This document shows, piece by piece, positions 35,740-46,666 of a stretch of DNA of 64,000 nucleotides. The stretch is from Zizania palustris. Its lineage: Eukaryota; Streptophyta; Magnoliopsida; Poales; Poaceae. Both the position numbers and the translations under genes were made by a program. The stretch covers positions 5,952,001 through 6,016,000 of the forward strand of contig JAAALK010000283.1 in the NCBI GenBank assembly GCA_019279435.1. Direction: 5' to 3'. Every line of letters begins with the position of its first letter. Position 1 is the stretch's first letter. A model generated the notes under the pieces. That model was given only the letters and a program-made list of their open reading frames with translations, did not search any database and had not been told where the DNA came from.

Positions 35740-38152
35740 CACTACAAAAATATGTTAATCTATGACGGATTTTTTGTGATGGTTTCAGAAAATGTCATAG
35801 AAGGGAAATATCTATTACAATTTATAAATTTTCATCATAGATTAATATATGGACCATTTGGATGCAGAGATTGGGTCTAGTTTTATGACGATCGGTTGCT
35901 GACCATCATAGATAGGGAAATATATGTGACAGTATATGAATTTTCATCATGGATAGCGTAATATCTATGACAGTATACGAATTTTCGTCATGGATAGTGT
36001 ACTGTTTGTGACAGTTTTGTAATTATCGTCATAGATTAATAAATGGCCCATTTGGACTTCAGATTGGGCCCGGGTTCTATGACGATCCTTTGCTAACCTT
36101 CATAGATAGCACATGTTGCGCAAGTGTGCATAGCCTGGTGGTGTGGGCATTTGTTTGGGGCGAGAGGTCTGGGTTTGAACTTGAAATTTTTTTCACAATC
36201 AAAATACAACATAACTTATATAATTTAAAATTTTGGTATTTTTATGGATCATAATACTATTTTTAATTCATTAAGTAATTTTCTCGGATTTAAATTGAAA
36301 TAAACAAATCTGAACTACAAGTGTCTAAAATAATGAACAAATATTTATAGAAAAATAATGTTCATGTTTTTCAGTATAAGTATAAATTTTATTTAATAAA
36401 ATATAATTAGAAATTTTTTATTTAAGAAATTAAATTTAATAAAGTATAAGTAGAAATTTTTTATTTGAGAAATAAATGTCATGTGCAAAATAGAAAAACA
36501 GTGGCGTACCTAGGATAATAAAGAATCTCTCGTTACTTATGTTGTGAAGGTGTGCATAGCCTGATGATGTGATGTGTTTGTTTGGATTGAGAGTTTTAGG
36601 GTTCGACCCTTGCTACCCCTTGTGTTTTTTCATTTTTTTTATTTGCTTTTTTATTTTTTTCAGCACTTTTTATTGATATTTAAATCCTCGTTTGAACTTG
36701 AAATTTTTTCACAATAAAAATACAACATAACTTACATAATTTAAAATTTTGGTATTTTTCTGAATCATATTACTATTTATAATTCATTAAGTGATTTTTT
36801 AGGATTTAAATTGAAATAAGCAAATCTAAACTACAAGTGCCTTAAGTAATGAACAAACATTTATAGAAAATCATATTCATGTTTTTTAGTATAATTATAA
36901 ATTTTATTTAATAAAAATAATTATAATTTTTTTATTTGAGAAATTAAATTTAATAAAGTATAAGTACAAATTTTTCATTTGAGAGCTGGAATAATAAAAA
37001 ATCTCTCGTTGCTTATGTTGATAAAGTGTGCATAGCCTAGTGGTGTGATGTGTTTGTTTGGATTGAGAGGTTTGAGGTTTAACCCTTGCAACCCCCATAT
37101 ATTTTTTCATTTTTTTGTTATTTACTTTTTATTTTTTTTCAACACATTTTTATTGATGTTTAAATTTTCATTTGAATATGAAACTTTTTTTACAATAAAA
37201 ATACAACATAACCTATCTAATTTAAAATTTTGGTATTTGTCTGGGTCATATTACTATTTTTAACCCATTAAGTGATTTTCTAGGATTTAAATTGAAATAT
37301 CTCTCAACTACAAGTGCCTAAAATAATTATCAAATATTCATAGAAAAATCATATTCATGTTTTTGAGTTTATTTTAGTTACTATAAAATAAATTTAAATA
37401 CGTTGTGAAAAATCTAGGTTACGACACCCGATCGGCAACATGGAGCTTTATAGTTTTTTAATTCTAAAAAAATCAAGAGAAGTCTAAAAAAGACGAGACT
37501 TAGCACGGTGTTATGTTATGATACCTAGATGTCATGATAACATTTTAAAAATGTTTCGAGAATCTTTGCATGTAGGATGTTATGAAACCGAAGATTGTGC
37601 AAGGACTAATTATGATTTAGAGAAGGAATGGGGAAGGTTTTGAAGCAAATCGATAGCTAAATTTTCTTTTGAACATGAATTTTTTTTAAAAAAAACAAAA
37701 TACAACATAACCTATATAATTTAAAATTTTGATATTTTTCTGGGTCATATTAATATTTTAACCCATTAAGTGATTTTCTAGGATTTAAATTGAAATGTGT
37801 GAAATATGAACTATAAGTGCCTAAAATAATTAAAAACAATCACAGAAAATCATATTCATGTTTTTGAGTCTGTTTTTAGTTAGCATCCAATAAATTTAAA
37901 TATGTTATGAAAAATCTAGGTTACGACACTCAATCAGCAACATGGAGCTTTATAGTTTTTTAATTCTAAAAAAATCAATTGAAGTATAAAAAAACAAGAC
38001 TTTACATGGTGTTATGTTATGATATCTAGATGTTGTGATAAAAATTTAAAAATGTTTCTCATAACTAAACTTATTTTCTTAAATTTTAAGAAATTAAGAA
38101 ACAGAAAAAATTCTAAAATTCCACATAATAAAAACCTTAGCCCCCTCCCTGT
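35740..38152 (+). mobile_element. CACTA DNA transposon, one terminal region
   Basis: The stretch starts CACTACAAAAATATG, followed by 'atctatgacgg', the terminal inverted repeat form of plant CACTA (En/Spm-type) elements. It opens to the right. TAA at 35737-35739 would be the three-base target duplication. From 35740 to about 36110, subterminal repeats such as 'atgacagtatacgaa' and 'cgtcatggata' occur in both orientations. No transposase frame lies in the window. The element is cut at 38153 by copia element B, and its far end is not seen. Confidence 0.75.
36110..38100. repeat. About 500-bp degenerate tandem repeats in the CACTA end
   Basis: A unit with 'gtgtgcatagcctg' near its start recurs at 36124, 36550 and 37026. 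The AT-rich core 'tacaacataac..ta' plus 'atttaaaattttg' recurs at about 36205, 36720, 37200 and 37700; the fourth unit lacks the 'gtgtgcatag' part. Later units contain 'cacgacaccc/gttacgacac' text. The stretch is strongly AT-rich and has no credible coding frame. Confidence 0.7.
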
Positions 38153-38364
38153 TGAAGATTAAAATTAATGATCTAATTAGCTTTAAGTTAGATTATGCAG
38201 TTACTTTTTTGTGTGGAGACGCCTCCTAGGAAAGAGATGCGATGAACCATCGTGTCCATTCACTGTACAAAACTGTCACCTCTTGGTGGTTATAAATTGT
38301 AATCCAAACTCTCAATCAATACACAAGGAATCACTGATTCCATTATTACTCTCAAATCTTTACA
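38153..38364 (+). repeat. Element B left (5') LTR
   Basis: It starts TGAAGATTAAAATT and ends TTTACA, before the primer-binding site. A TATA-like TATAAATT lies at 38291. The first 120 bases match 55362-55482. Confidence 0.85.
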
Positions 38365-38376
38365 CGTTATCAGCAC
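38365..38376 (+). promoter_or_regulatory. Element B primer-binding site
   Basis: 'cgttatcagcac' directly follows the LTR. This form is frequent in one set of plant copia elements (a tRNA-Met related primer). tRNA identity is inferred from family use. Confidence 0.6.
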
Positions 38377-40009
38377 TTTCGCTCTTCAAATCGAGCAAAA
38401 ACAGGAAGAACACGCAAGAACAAGATAAGAAATGGAGACAAAAACACCCATTTTGGTCACCATCTTCATCACCGAACCTGTTTCGGATGCCGTCGAGGAT
38501 CGTCTTCACGACCCATCTCTGGTCGACCATGGCATCCGACGCCATGGACGCGGAAGGCCCTCCTGGTGCCGTCACCGTCGTCCTCGAAGGATGAATTGCC
38601 AACCTCAAACTGGGAGGGAACAGAGCTTCTCTTGGCTTATGGGCGGGCCCTCCGCACATCTGATCATCCCCATCAACAAGATCGAGGCACGGCGTTCATT
38701 ACCATGCTCTGTGCATGGCTATGACCCATGCCCTTCGAGGACGCATCCACTTCCTTCACCGACACCGGCATGGGAAGATATGGATCTACTTCTTGAACTA
38801 CCCTCTTCGGCGCACACCGAAGGACAGCCTCGGCCCCCCACCAGGATTTGGTCCTCACGCTGCACAGGCTTCAAGCACCCTCCTCACGACGTGGGGAAGG
38901 AATACACCTGCCCGCTAAATCGCCCTGTGCGGGCGGCACCGATGTCTTGCCAGAACATAGATGACCAAAACGGCGTAGACGGGGGGCATCGAAGACCGCA
39001 TGAAAAAAAAATCTGTGGCGGCGTGAAGAAAAAAAGGGTGGTGGGAACCCTAACCGGCACCCCTCCATTTTATTCTTTGCACCGCACGCCTGTACTGTTC
39101 AAAGCCACATGGGCTGGCCCATTAATCACTCCACGTGACCACGTTTCATGTTTTTTACTTTATTTTCAGGGCATAAAATGTTTTTTTCTGTTTAAATTTA
39201 TATATTTCAGTTATTCAGAAAAAAATGTAAATGTTCAAATACAGTATTGTTTTAGTAGTATTTTTATGGTTTAAGTCCCTGAAAAATGTAATATTGTTCA
39301 TATGTGTGGTATTGTATGATTGTAATGTCCAATCCAAGTGATAATATATTAATATAAATGTACATTGTGTTTGTGAAATTTTCTCGCATTCCCTATGACA
39401 TTTCTGAAATGATTATTGCAATGAAATTTTCTATATTTCTTGCACTATCATATAATTTTAAAATTGAGCCCGAGAAATATATATGCAATTGATATTGCCC
39501 AATTGGCTTCATTTTAAACATTATATCATGCATTTTTTTAAAAAAAATCAAGTGCAAACCTCACATTAAAATTATATGACATATAGTGGATAATGCATCT
39601 ACTACACTTGTGTAGACTATGTACCACCTGTATGAGATCTACATGATACTATGTTCTCATGACTATCTCAATGTCACATTCTCACATATTCAACATAATG
39701 TTAACACAAAGGAATATGATAGAGCATCTACTGATTTTTCAGATTATGTCTCATATACACTTATAAAAGATCTACACCATTTTTTAGTGATTATCTTCAA
39801 ATTGTTAACATAAAGAGGTCTACATTATCCAATAATGACTACCTCATATAAGTTTGAAATCTACACCAAAGAGTGATTATTTCTTACTTTATGCATGAAA
39901 ATTGAGGTCCACACTAATAAATTCAAATACTGAATTTTATAACATTTTGCATTTTTTTACAACACTACCATACTGATTTTTTTGGTTTCTACACATGTAG
40001 GACACTATA
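38377..40009 (+). other. Element B long leader with a GC-rich island
   Basis: 1.6 kb between primer-binding site and gag. Bases 38430-39130 are GC-rich, unlike the AT-rich rest, and hold a 280-codon plus-strand ORF (38432-39274) starting METKTPILVT. The ORF has no domain I recognise and resembles frame-open GC-rich DNA more than a protein. A pyrimidine run ending 'tattttcag' at about 39165 looks like a splice acceptor. From 39270 to 40009 the leader is AT-rich and empty. Confidence 0.45.
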
Positions 40010-41050
40010 ATGGCCAAAGAATTTGATATACTCAACATTGACGGCCGTAATTACCCAACATGGGCTATGGATATCAAGGTTACTCTTACCTCCCGTGAGA
40101 TATTACCAGCAATCGTCCCTCTCCAAGAGGACGCACAAGACGAATTATCAGATGTTAAGAAGTATACCACACTAGCCGTTATACGAAATCAGATCCACCC
40201 AGATATGAAAGATGAATATCTTCAGGAAGAAAATCTGTGCACTTTGTGGCTTGCCCTTAAAACACACTATGAACAGCCGAAGGCAATCATTTTACCTAAA
40301 GCTAGCCATGAATGGACCCAACTCCGACTACAAGACTTCAAATGTATCGGAGATTACAATCATGTCGTTCATAGAATATGTACTAAATTGTGTTTTTGAG
40401 AAAAGGAACCTTTAGAGGAGGACAAGATTGAAAAGACACTTTCAACAATGCTCCCTGCTGATAGGATTTTACAGCAAAAATATCGTGCCCGCAAATTCAT
40501 GCAACATTCTGAATTAATACATGTTTTACTTGAGGCCGAGAAACACGATGAACTCCTTGTGAGAAATCATCACCAGCGTCCCATTAGCTCTAAACCTTTG
40601 CCTGAGGTACACACAAATTTTCGGAAATCAAACAAGTTCAAGGGGCCGTCAAAACGTCCTTCGAATTTCAATGATAAGCACAAACAAAGCAAAAAGGACA
40701 AATCACAAACATTTTACAAGAATAATAGTCGTATTAAACCAAAATATGACAAATCAAAGCTCTGTCAAAAGTGTGGTTGCTACAAACACACAACTAAAAA
40801 GTGTCGGACCCCAAAACATCTAGTTGATTTATATCTCAAATATATGGGACGCAAGAGAAACAATCAAGGCGATGGATATGAAGCTCACTTCAATATTCAA
40901 GAGGACGCATTCAAGGATGTTGAACACTCCCAAGAAGTCCCTACTACAACTAGCGACAAACCAACGCTCCCGGTGTTTGACGACACGAAGAGCACAGAAG
41001 ATATGATTATGGAGTATACCTCTAATGACATATTTGGAGATTTCAATTAA
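40010..41050 (+). pseudogene. Element B gag
   Basis: It starts at ATG 40010 (MAKEFDILNIDGRNYPTW), a copia gag N-terminus. An in-frame TGA at 40397-40399 is followed by continuation in the same frame to the TAA at 41048. The C-terminal half has a Lys-rich linker and one CCHC zinc knuckle, CQKCGCYKHTTKKC, at about 40763-40805. The product would package the element RNA. One point stop is the only break I see. Confidence 0.88.
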
Positions 41051-41193
41051 AATCTTACTTCATAGCTATAGATATAATTATCAATTTATGTAGAAACTTA
41101 ATATAATCAAGTGTTGTAATAAATATTTGTCATCCTACAATATTGTTCAAGAATAATATTCATGTACTTGTGATTAAAATTATATAAATAAAT

Positions 41194-42950
41194 GTGTTTT
41201 CTATATATATCTTAAAAATTTTCTTAAATTTTGCCTTTCTAATTATATATATATCATTTACGGGAACAATCATAGATGAGGAATTCTGTTTAGTAGACAG
41301 CGGCACTACAAACAATATACTTAGGGAAACAAAATATTTCCAGACTCTTACAAAAACCAAAAGAAATATTTTGACAATCACAGGACGCGATACTATAATC
41401 ATTGGTACTGGTCGTGCCATTATTACATTCCCTATGGGTACACAAGTAACAATCGAGAATGCATTATTGTATCCTGACTCAACTCGTACTCTCATAAGCT
41501 ATCGCGATATCCATCTCAATGGGTTCCATCTAGAAACTCAAGATGACAACCAGAAGGAATACCTTCTTATGACTCAAAATAACAGATATGATAAACAGAT
41601 TCTTGAAAAAATTCCATGTCTATCATCTGGATTGTACTACACATACATTAAACCCGTACCACATGTTGCTTATAAAATAATTTTCCAAAGTATTGATCCA
41701 TTACAAACGTGGCATGATCGCCTTGGACATCCAGGAGTAGGTATGATGCAGAAAATTATTAGCAATTCTATTGGTAATACTCTAAACACATCAAAGTTCC
41801 CACAATCATCGGATTTTATGTGTACCGCGTGTGCACAAGGCAAGCTAATTTTAAGACCCTCTAAACTTAAAATACAAGCTGAACCACTTAAATTTCTTGA
41901 ACGCATTCAAGGAGATATTTGTGGGCTTATTTCACCATTAACTGGACCATTCAGGTATTTCATGGTTTTAATTGATGCATCTACACGATGGTCCAATGTG
42001 TGTCTTCTTTCCACATGAAACCATGCTTTCACCAAAATAATGAGTCAAATAATAAAATTAAAAGCTCATTATCCCAAACATCGAATTCAAACAATTCGAA
42101 TAGACAATGCTGTTGAATTCTCCTCTAAGGCTTTCAATGACTATTGCATGGCTTTAGGGATCGAAATACAACACTCAGTTCCATATGTCCATACTCAAAA
42201 TGGTCTAGCTGGATCCTTGATTAAACGACTTAAGTTTATTGCAATACCACTTTTACAAAATTGCAATTTACCAACATCATGTTGGGGTCACGCGATTTTA
42301 CATGCCGCTGACTTAATTCAACTATGACCAACTGCATATCACGAAACATCTCCTCTACAATTAGTACGTGGAAACCCACCAAGTATTTCCCATCTGCGTA
42401 AGTTTGGATGCACCACTTATGTACCAATCTCACCACCGCAACGTACCTCAATGGGACCACATATAAAATGTGAATTTATGTGGGGTGCAAATCTCCATCA
42501 ATAATAAAGTACCTTGAACCTCTAACATGGGATCTATTCACTGCCCGGTACACAAACTGCATCTTTAATGAGGAGCATTTCTCGGCATTAGGGGGAGAAT
42601 TACAAAACCACAAGGAATGCCTAGAAATCAACTAGGATGATAAAAGTATCTCAGCTTCTGATCCACGTACACAAGAAACTGAACTACAAGTTCAGAAAAT
42701 TATAAACTTGCAAAACATAGCAAATAACATGCCAGATTCTTTTGTAGACTATAAGGGTGTTACAAAATCCTATAATCCTACCAAAAATGTGCCAGAAAGA
42801 GTAGAGGTACCAATCATAACTACTCACACTCCTACTCCTACAGTCCAAAGGAAGAGGGGGAGAAGTACGACCTAAATACATAATTCAGCTACCAGAAAGT
42901 CAAAAGAACCAAAGAAGAAAACTTCTAAACCTAAAGTGACTTCCATCAAG
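41194..42950 (+). pseudogene. Element B protease and integrase
   Basis: The protease has the active site CLVDSGTTNNIL (about 41287). A gag-pre-integrase region (WHDRLGHPGVGMMQKI ... CTACAQGK) carries the zinc-binding HHCC. The integrase core has Asp in IQGDICG and Asp in IRIDNAVEF. The third catalytic position reads NGLAGSLIKR, with Gly where Glu is expected. TGA stops at 42016-42018 and 42325-42327 are followed by open sequence in frame. A one-base loss near 42468, then further stops near 42634 and 42872, end readable text. The frame stops at the LINE insertion (42961). Confidence 0.85.
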
Positions 42951-42961
42951 CAACAAAGGAA
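42951..42961. repeat. Target-site duplication of the RTE LINE (left copy)
   Basis: CAACAAAGGAA occurs here and at 53292-53302, on both sides of the LINE and inside the copia coding region. Confidence 0.85.
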
Positions 42962-43108
42962 CAATCAACATCAACATCAACAAAGCCTTTTAGTCCCAAG
43001 CAAGTTGGGGTAGGCTAGAGTTAAAACCCAACAAGAAGTCACCAAAAAGAGAGAGAGAGAAAGGGGAGGGGAAAAGCTTTTAAGAGCACTAAAAGGGAAA
43101 AGGCCTAA

Positions 43109-43229
43109 TCACGGTTCGGGCACGTGGATAGCTTCTTTCCAAGCACTTCTATCCAAACACAACTCTTTTGGGATATTCCATTCCTTCAAGTCCCTTTTGA
43201 TTGCCTCCTCCCATGTCAAGTTTGGTCGT
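43109..43229 (-). pseudogene. LINE ORF, C-terminal fragment
   Basis: Minus strand from 43229: text RPNLTWEEAIKRDLKEW, then IHVPEP and a TGA at 43109-43111. It is the usual C-terminus of plant RTE proteins. Upstream text is lost into G and the gap. Confidence 0.85.
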
Positions 43230-46200
43230 TGTGGCGCCCCGATTTACCAAAATCGAGACATTATTGAATTTCATAAGAAAACAATAATACAAGAGGTTCA
43301 TCATGCGACAACGTACATACGACAATATTCATGGTACACAGACCATATTTATTACATCAAAGTTTTGGTAAAAACAGTAATAAAGATAATTAAAATTCTG
43401 CATGACGAACATCTTCTTCAGGATCTTTCTTCTCGACTGGGTCGCTACTCCAGACCATCTTCATAGTAAGCATCCTCTGTGGGGTCCAACGGGTATGAGT
43501 ACAAAAAGTACTCAACAAGCCACCGCAAATGCAAGTAATAATGCAGGATAATAAACAAAGAAGGGTAATGGCTAATAGTGCGGAAAAGTACAGTTTTAGT
43601 TATTGCATTTAGTGTAGTCACATTTTAATCATGCGGAAAAGTAAACATGAACATCAACAACATCAACTAACTCGAGGAGTACGTTTTACCTCCTCGCACA
43701 ACAGTCCTTACATGTCAAACCATCATGCACATACATATTCAAAGTAATCTAACTGGGGGATGTCACGCAACCCGCCCTTGACCGTGGGCTCGACTTTTCG
43801 AAAAGATTTAAGACTCTGATCAGAGATGTACTACTGTACCCACAAGGCACGCACTCATCCCAAACGAGATGACCCATACCATAGGAACTCGTGCCAAAAC
43901 CTCGGCATGAAATGTTCCAAGCGATAACCACCCGCTCTAGGTTTCGCCGGCGCGCCGGGCCGCATCCCGGCTAACGTCGCACCCCCTTTTGCGCCACATT
44001 GGTACAAGTCACCCGCAGGTGCTACTTGACCCATCTCCAAATGGTGGCCTCGATTTGGAACAATCCATACCTTAGTTAGGACTTACCCACTAGACTTGTG
44101 GTTAGTACGTAAGTGTATTGCAACGGATCCCTCAGACCGGTCCTTATAGTGCCCCGGGTGATACCGACCAATGCCCTAGCTTGCACCCGAAACCCACCAT
44201 GCATACACTCACAACCATAACTCATCACCAACAGAAATCCAAGGATAAGAAGTAACGGGGATCATATAGTAGAACCATTTTACTACGACTCATTTTTATC
44301 CTATAGCGATCGTGTCAATACATTGGACACTAGCTAATATCATTAATCATGTGGTGACAAGGAGGTTAGGCGAGATAGCATGGCTTGGGTTGCACATCAA
44401 GGTCGGGGGATCCTAAATAAATATATTGTAAGGGTTCATTCGACTAATGCATATAACCTATGTGTTTTAGCGATAGTTTAATCAAACATGGGTTCAATAT
44501 GCTCAAAAGATTTGTTTGGTGACTTGCCTTGTTCAGCGAAAGGCGAGGGAGGGACTTCTGGGAAGTATTCCGGCTCCTCGGTGGCGTCGTAGTCTTTTCG
44601 ATATAATAAAGTAAAATAAAAAGAACACAACATTCAATCAAACAATATAACATTACATGATATGCACATAAGTTAAAGTTGGTTTGATTAAGGATAAGAT
44701 AAACTAAATTGTTAAGGTTTTGAGATTTATTTCATAATAAATTTTCAAGGAATTTAAAATGAAAAGTGGTCCTTTTTAGAAAGGGGTGTTTAAATGTGAT
44801 TATTGTCATATTAAGTTTCTTAACAAACTTTTAAATGGAAAGTTCATGTTGGTTTAGTGGTTTTCAGTACATGGACAGAAAGGAAATAAATATAAATTTT
44901 TCTGAAGTTTAACTATTTGAATTTGTATTTTAACCCTAGAGGCATTTGAATATCCATTTGAATAAACATGAAATGTCCAAAGTAAACCTACTGTTTTTAT
45001 TGTATAATCATGTAGAGAATAATATTATGAATTTTCTAAAATTGGAATGGAAATTTTTAGAGTTCAAATGCGCCAGATATGAATTTTACAAGTTTTAAAC
45101 CTTTTCTGGAATTTATTTTCAAATTTAAATCCTCTCGGGTCCACGGTGAGCCAGGCTCACGGTGAACCAGCGCACTGTGCGCGTGCGCCGGATCTAGATC
45201 TGCCGTTGGATCACGATCGGGCGGTCACGGGCGAGGCGGGGGAGTTAAAATGACCTTGACGGCTGAGATTAAAACGTTTGAACCGGTACGCGATGGACGC
45301 TCCAGATTAAACGTGGGTTTTTAAAACTAACGGACGCGCGAGATTAAAATGTAACGCTTTGACCAGATCCGACGGTGCGGATTAGATCGCGTACGTGGGC
45401 TCACATGCGCCATGCGATCGCGATCGCACGGTCGGGATCAGATCCGACATGGCACGGGTACTCGACCCGTGCCGGTCGTCTTCTCCGGCGACGGCGAGCG
45501 GGCCAGGGGCCACGGCGAGCGACGAGAGCCCTAGCTAAGCCTAGAAATGGAAAGAGGACACTACGGCGGTCACGATGGTACCTTAGGCGAGGCGAGGGGT
45601 CGACGGAGCGTGGTCGGCGGCGAGGGTAGACGCGGTGGTTTCCTCGGGTACTCGACGGCGATGGTGATCCGGCGATCTCCTTGACCAGTAGAGGCGTGGC
45701 CGAGGTAGGGGTCGTCCTTGCGGTCACGTTGGTGGTGGAGGCATGGACAGAGGCGGTCCGAGGCGACGGCGAGGGGTGGCCGGAGGCGAAACAGGGGGAG
45801 TGCGCTAAAAGGCGAAGTGTGGGCGCTCGGTTTGGTCTGAGAGCAATTGGACGCATGAACCGAACGCGGTGGAGAGCAGCGGTTTAAATAGGGTCGTCGG
45901 AGAGGGATAACGGGCGACGAATACAAGGAAAGCCGAGGGGGGGATTAACTCGCCGGCGAGGGCTCGGCCATGCACACGTAGCGGTGATCCCGTGGCTTAA
46001 TGGCGTGGTTTAACGGGGGAAAACGGTCGGCCGGGTGCGGGGAGCTGATTAATGGCGCTAATTCAATGCGGGAGGGGCCAGCGAGGCGGATCCGAGGCGG
46101 GGGTCGTCGACCGACGTGATTTGGGGGCAACGGCACGAGGTAGACGACGGGTCTGACAGGAGGGGGCCACTGGCCAGCGGGCGCGAACGAGCGAACGGGA

Positions 46201-46622
46201 GGGCTGACGGGTGGGGCCGCGGCGTCGGGCGTGCGCGCGAGGGGAGGCATTCGGCGCCGACAGGTGGGACCAGGCTGTCAGCCTAAGACGAGCGGGGTAA
46301 CGGGCTGGGCCGGCCGGGAGAGGGTGAAAGGGAGGGGAGAAGCCCATTACTGTTTCCAAGGTTTTCAGATTTAAAATAATTGCAGAAAATGGATTAAATA
46401 TTTTGGGGTATTTCCAGAGTGGATAAAAATTTGTAAAAATTCTCAAAAATATATTTTGGCCTTGGGAGTTTATACAAAAATTTTATGCTCCTGGTTTGGT
46501 CATTAACTCTATGATGTAGTTCAAAAGGGTATAAAAAGGTATTAAAGGTATTTTCAGAAATATAAAATTCAGGAAATTGAATTAAATAATATTTTTATTG
46601 TTTGGAAATTTGGGGTGTTACA
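43230..46622 (-). repeat. Element G 3' LTR
   Basis: It starts TGTGGCGCCCC and ends TGTTACA. It aligns along its length with both A LTRs and includes the block lost from the left A LTR. TATTTAAA on the minus strand is at 45883-45890. Confidence 0.92.
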
Positions 46623-46666
46623 AACCTATCCCCCTTACAAAGAATCTCGTCCTCGAGATTGGAAAG

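Noticed and set aside
36110..38100. CRISPR-like or satellite array
   Set aside because: Units are about 500 bp, degenerate and without unique spacers, in plant transposon DNA; not a CRISPR array.
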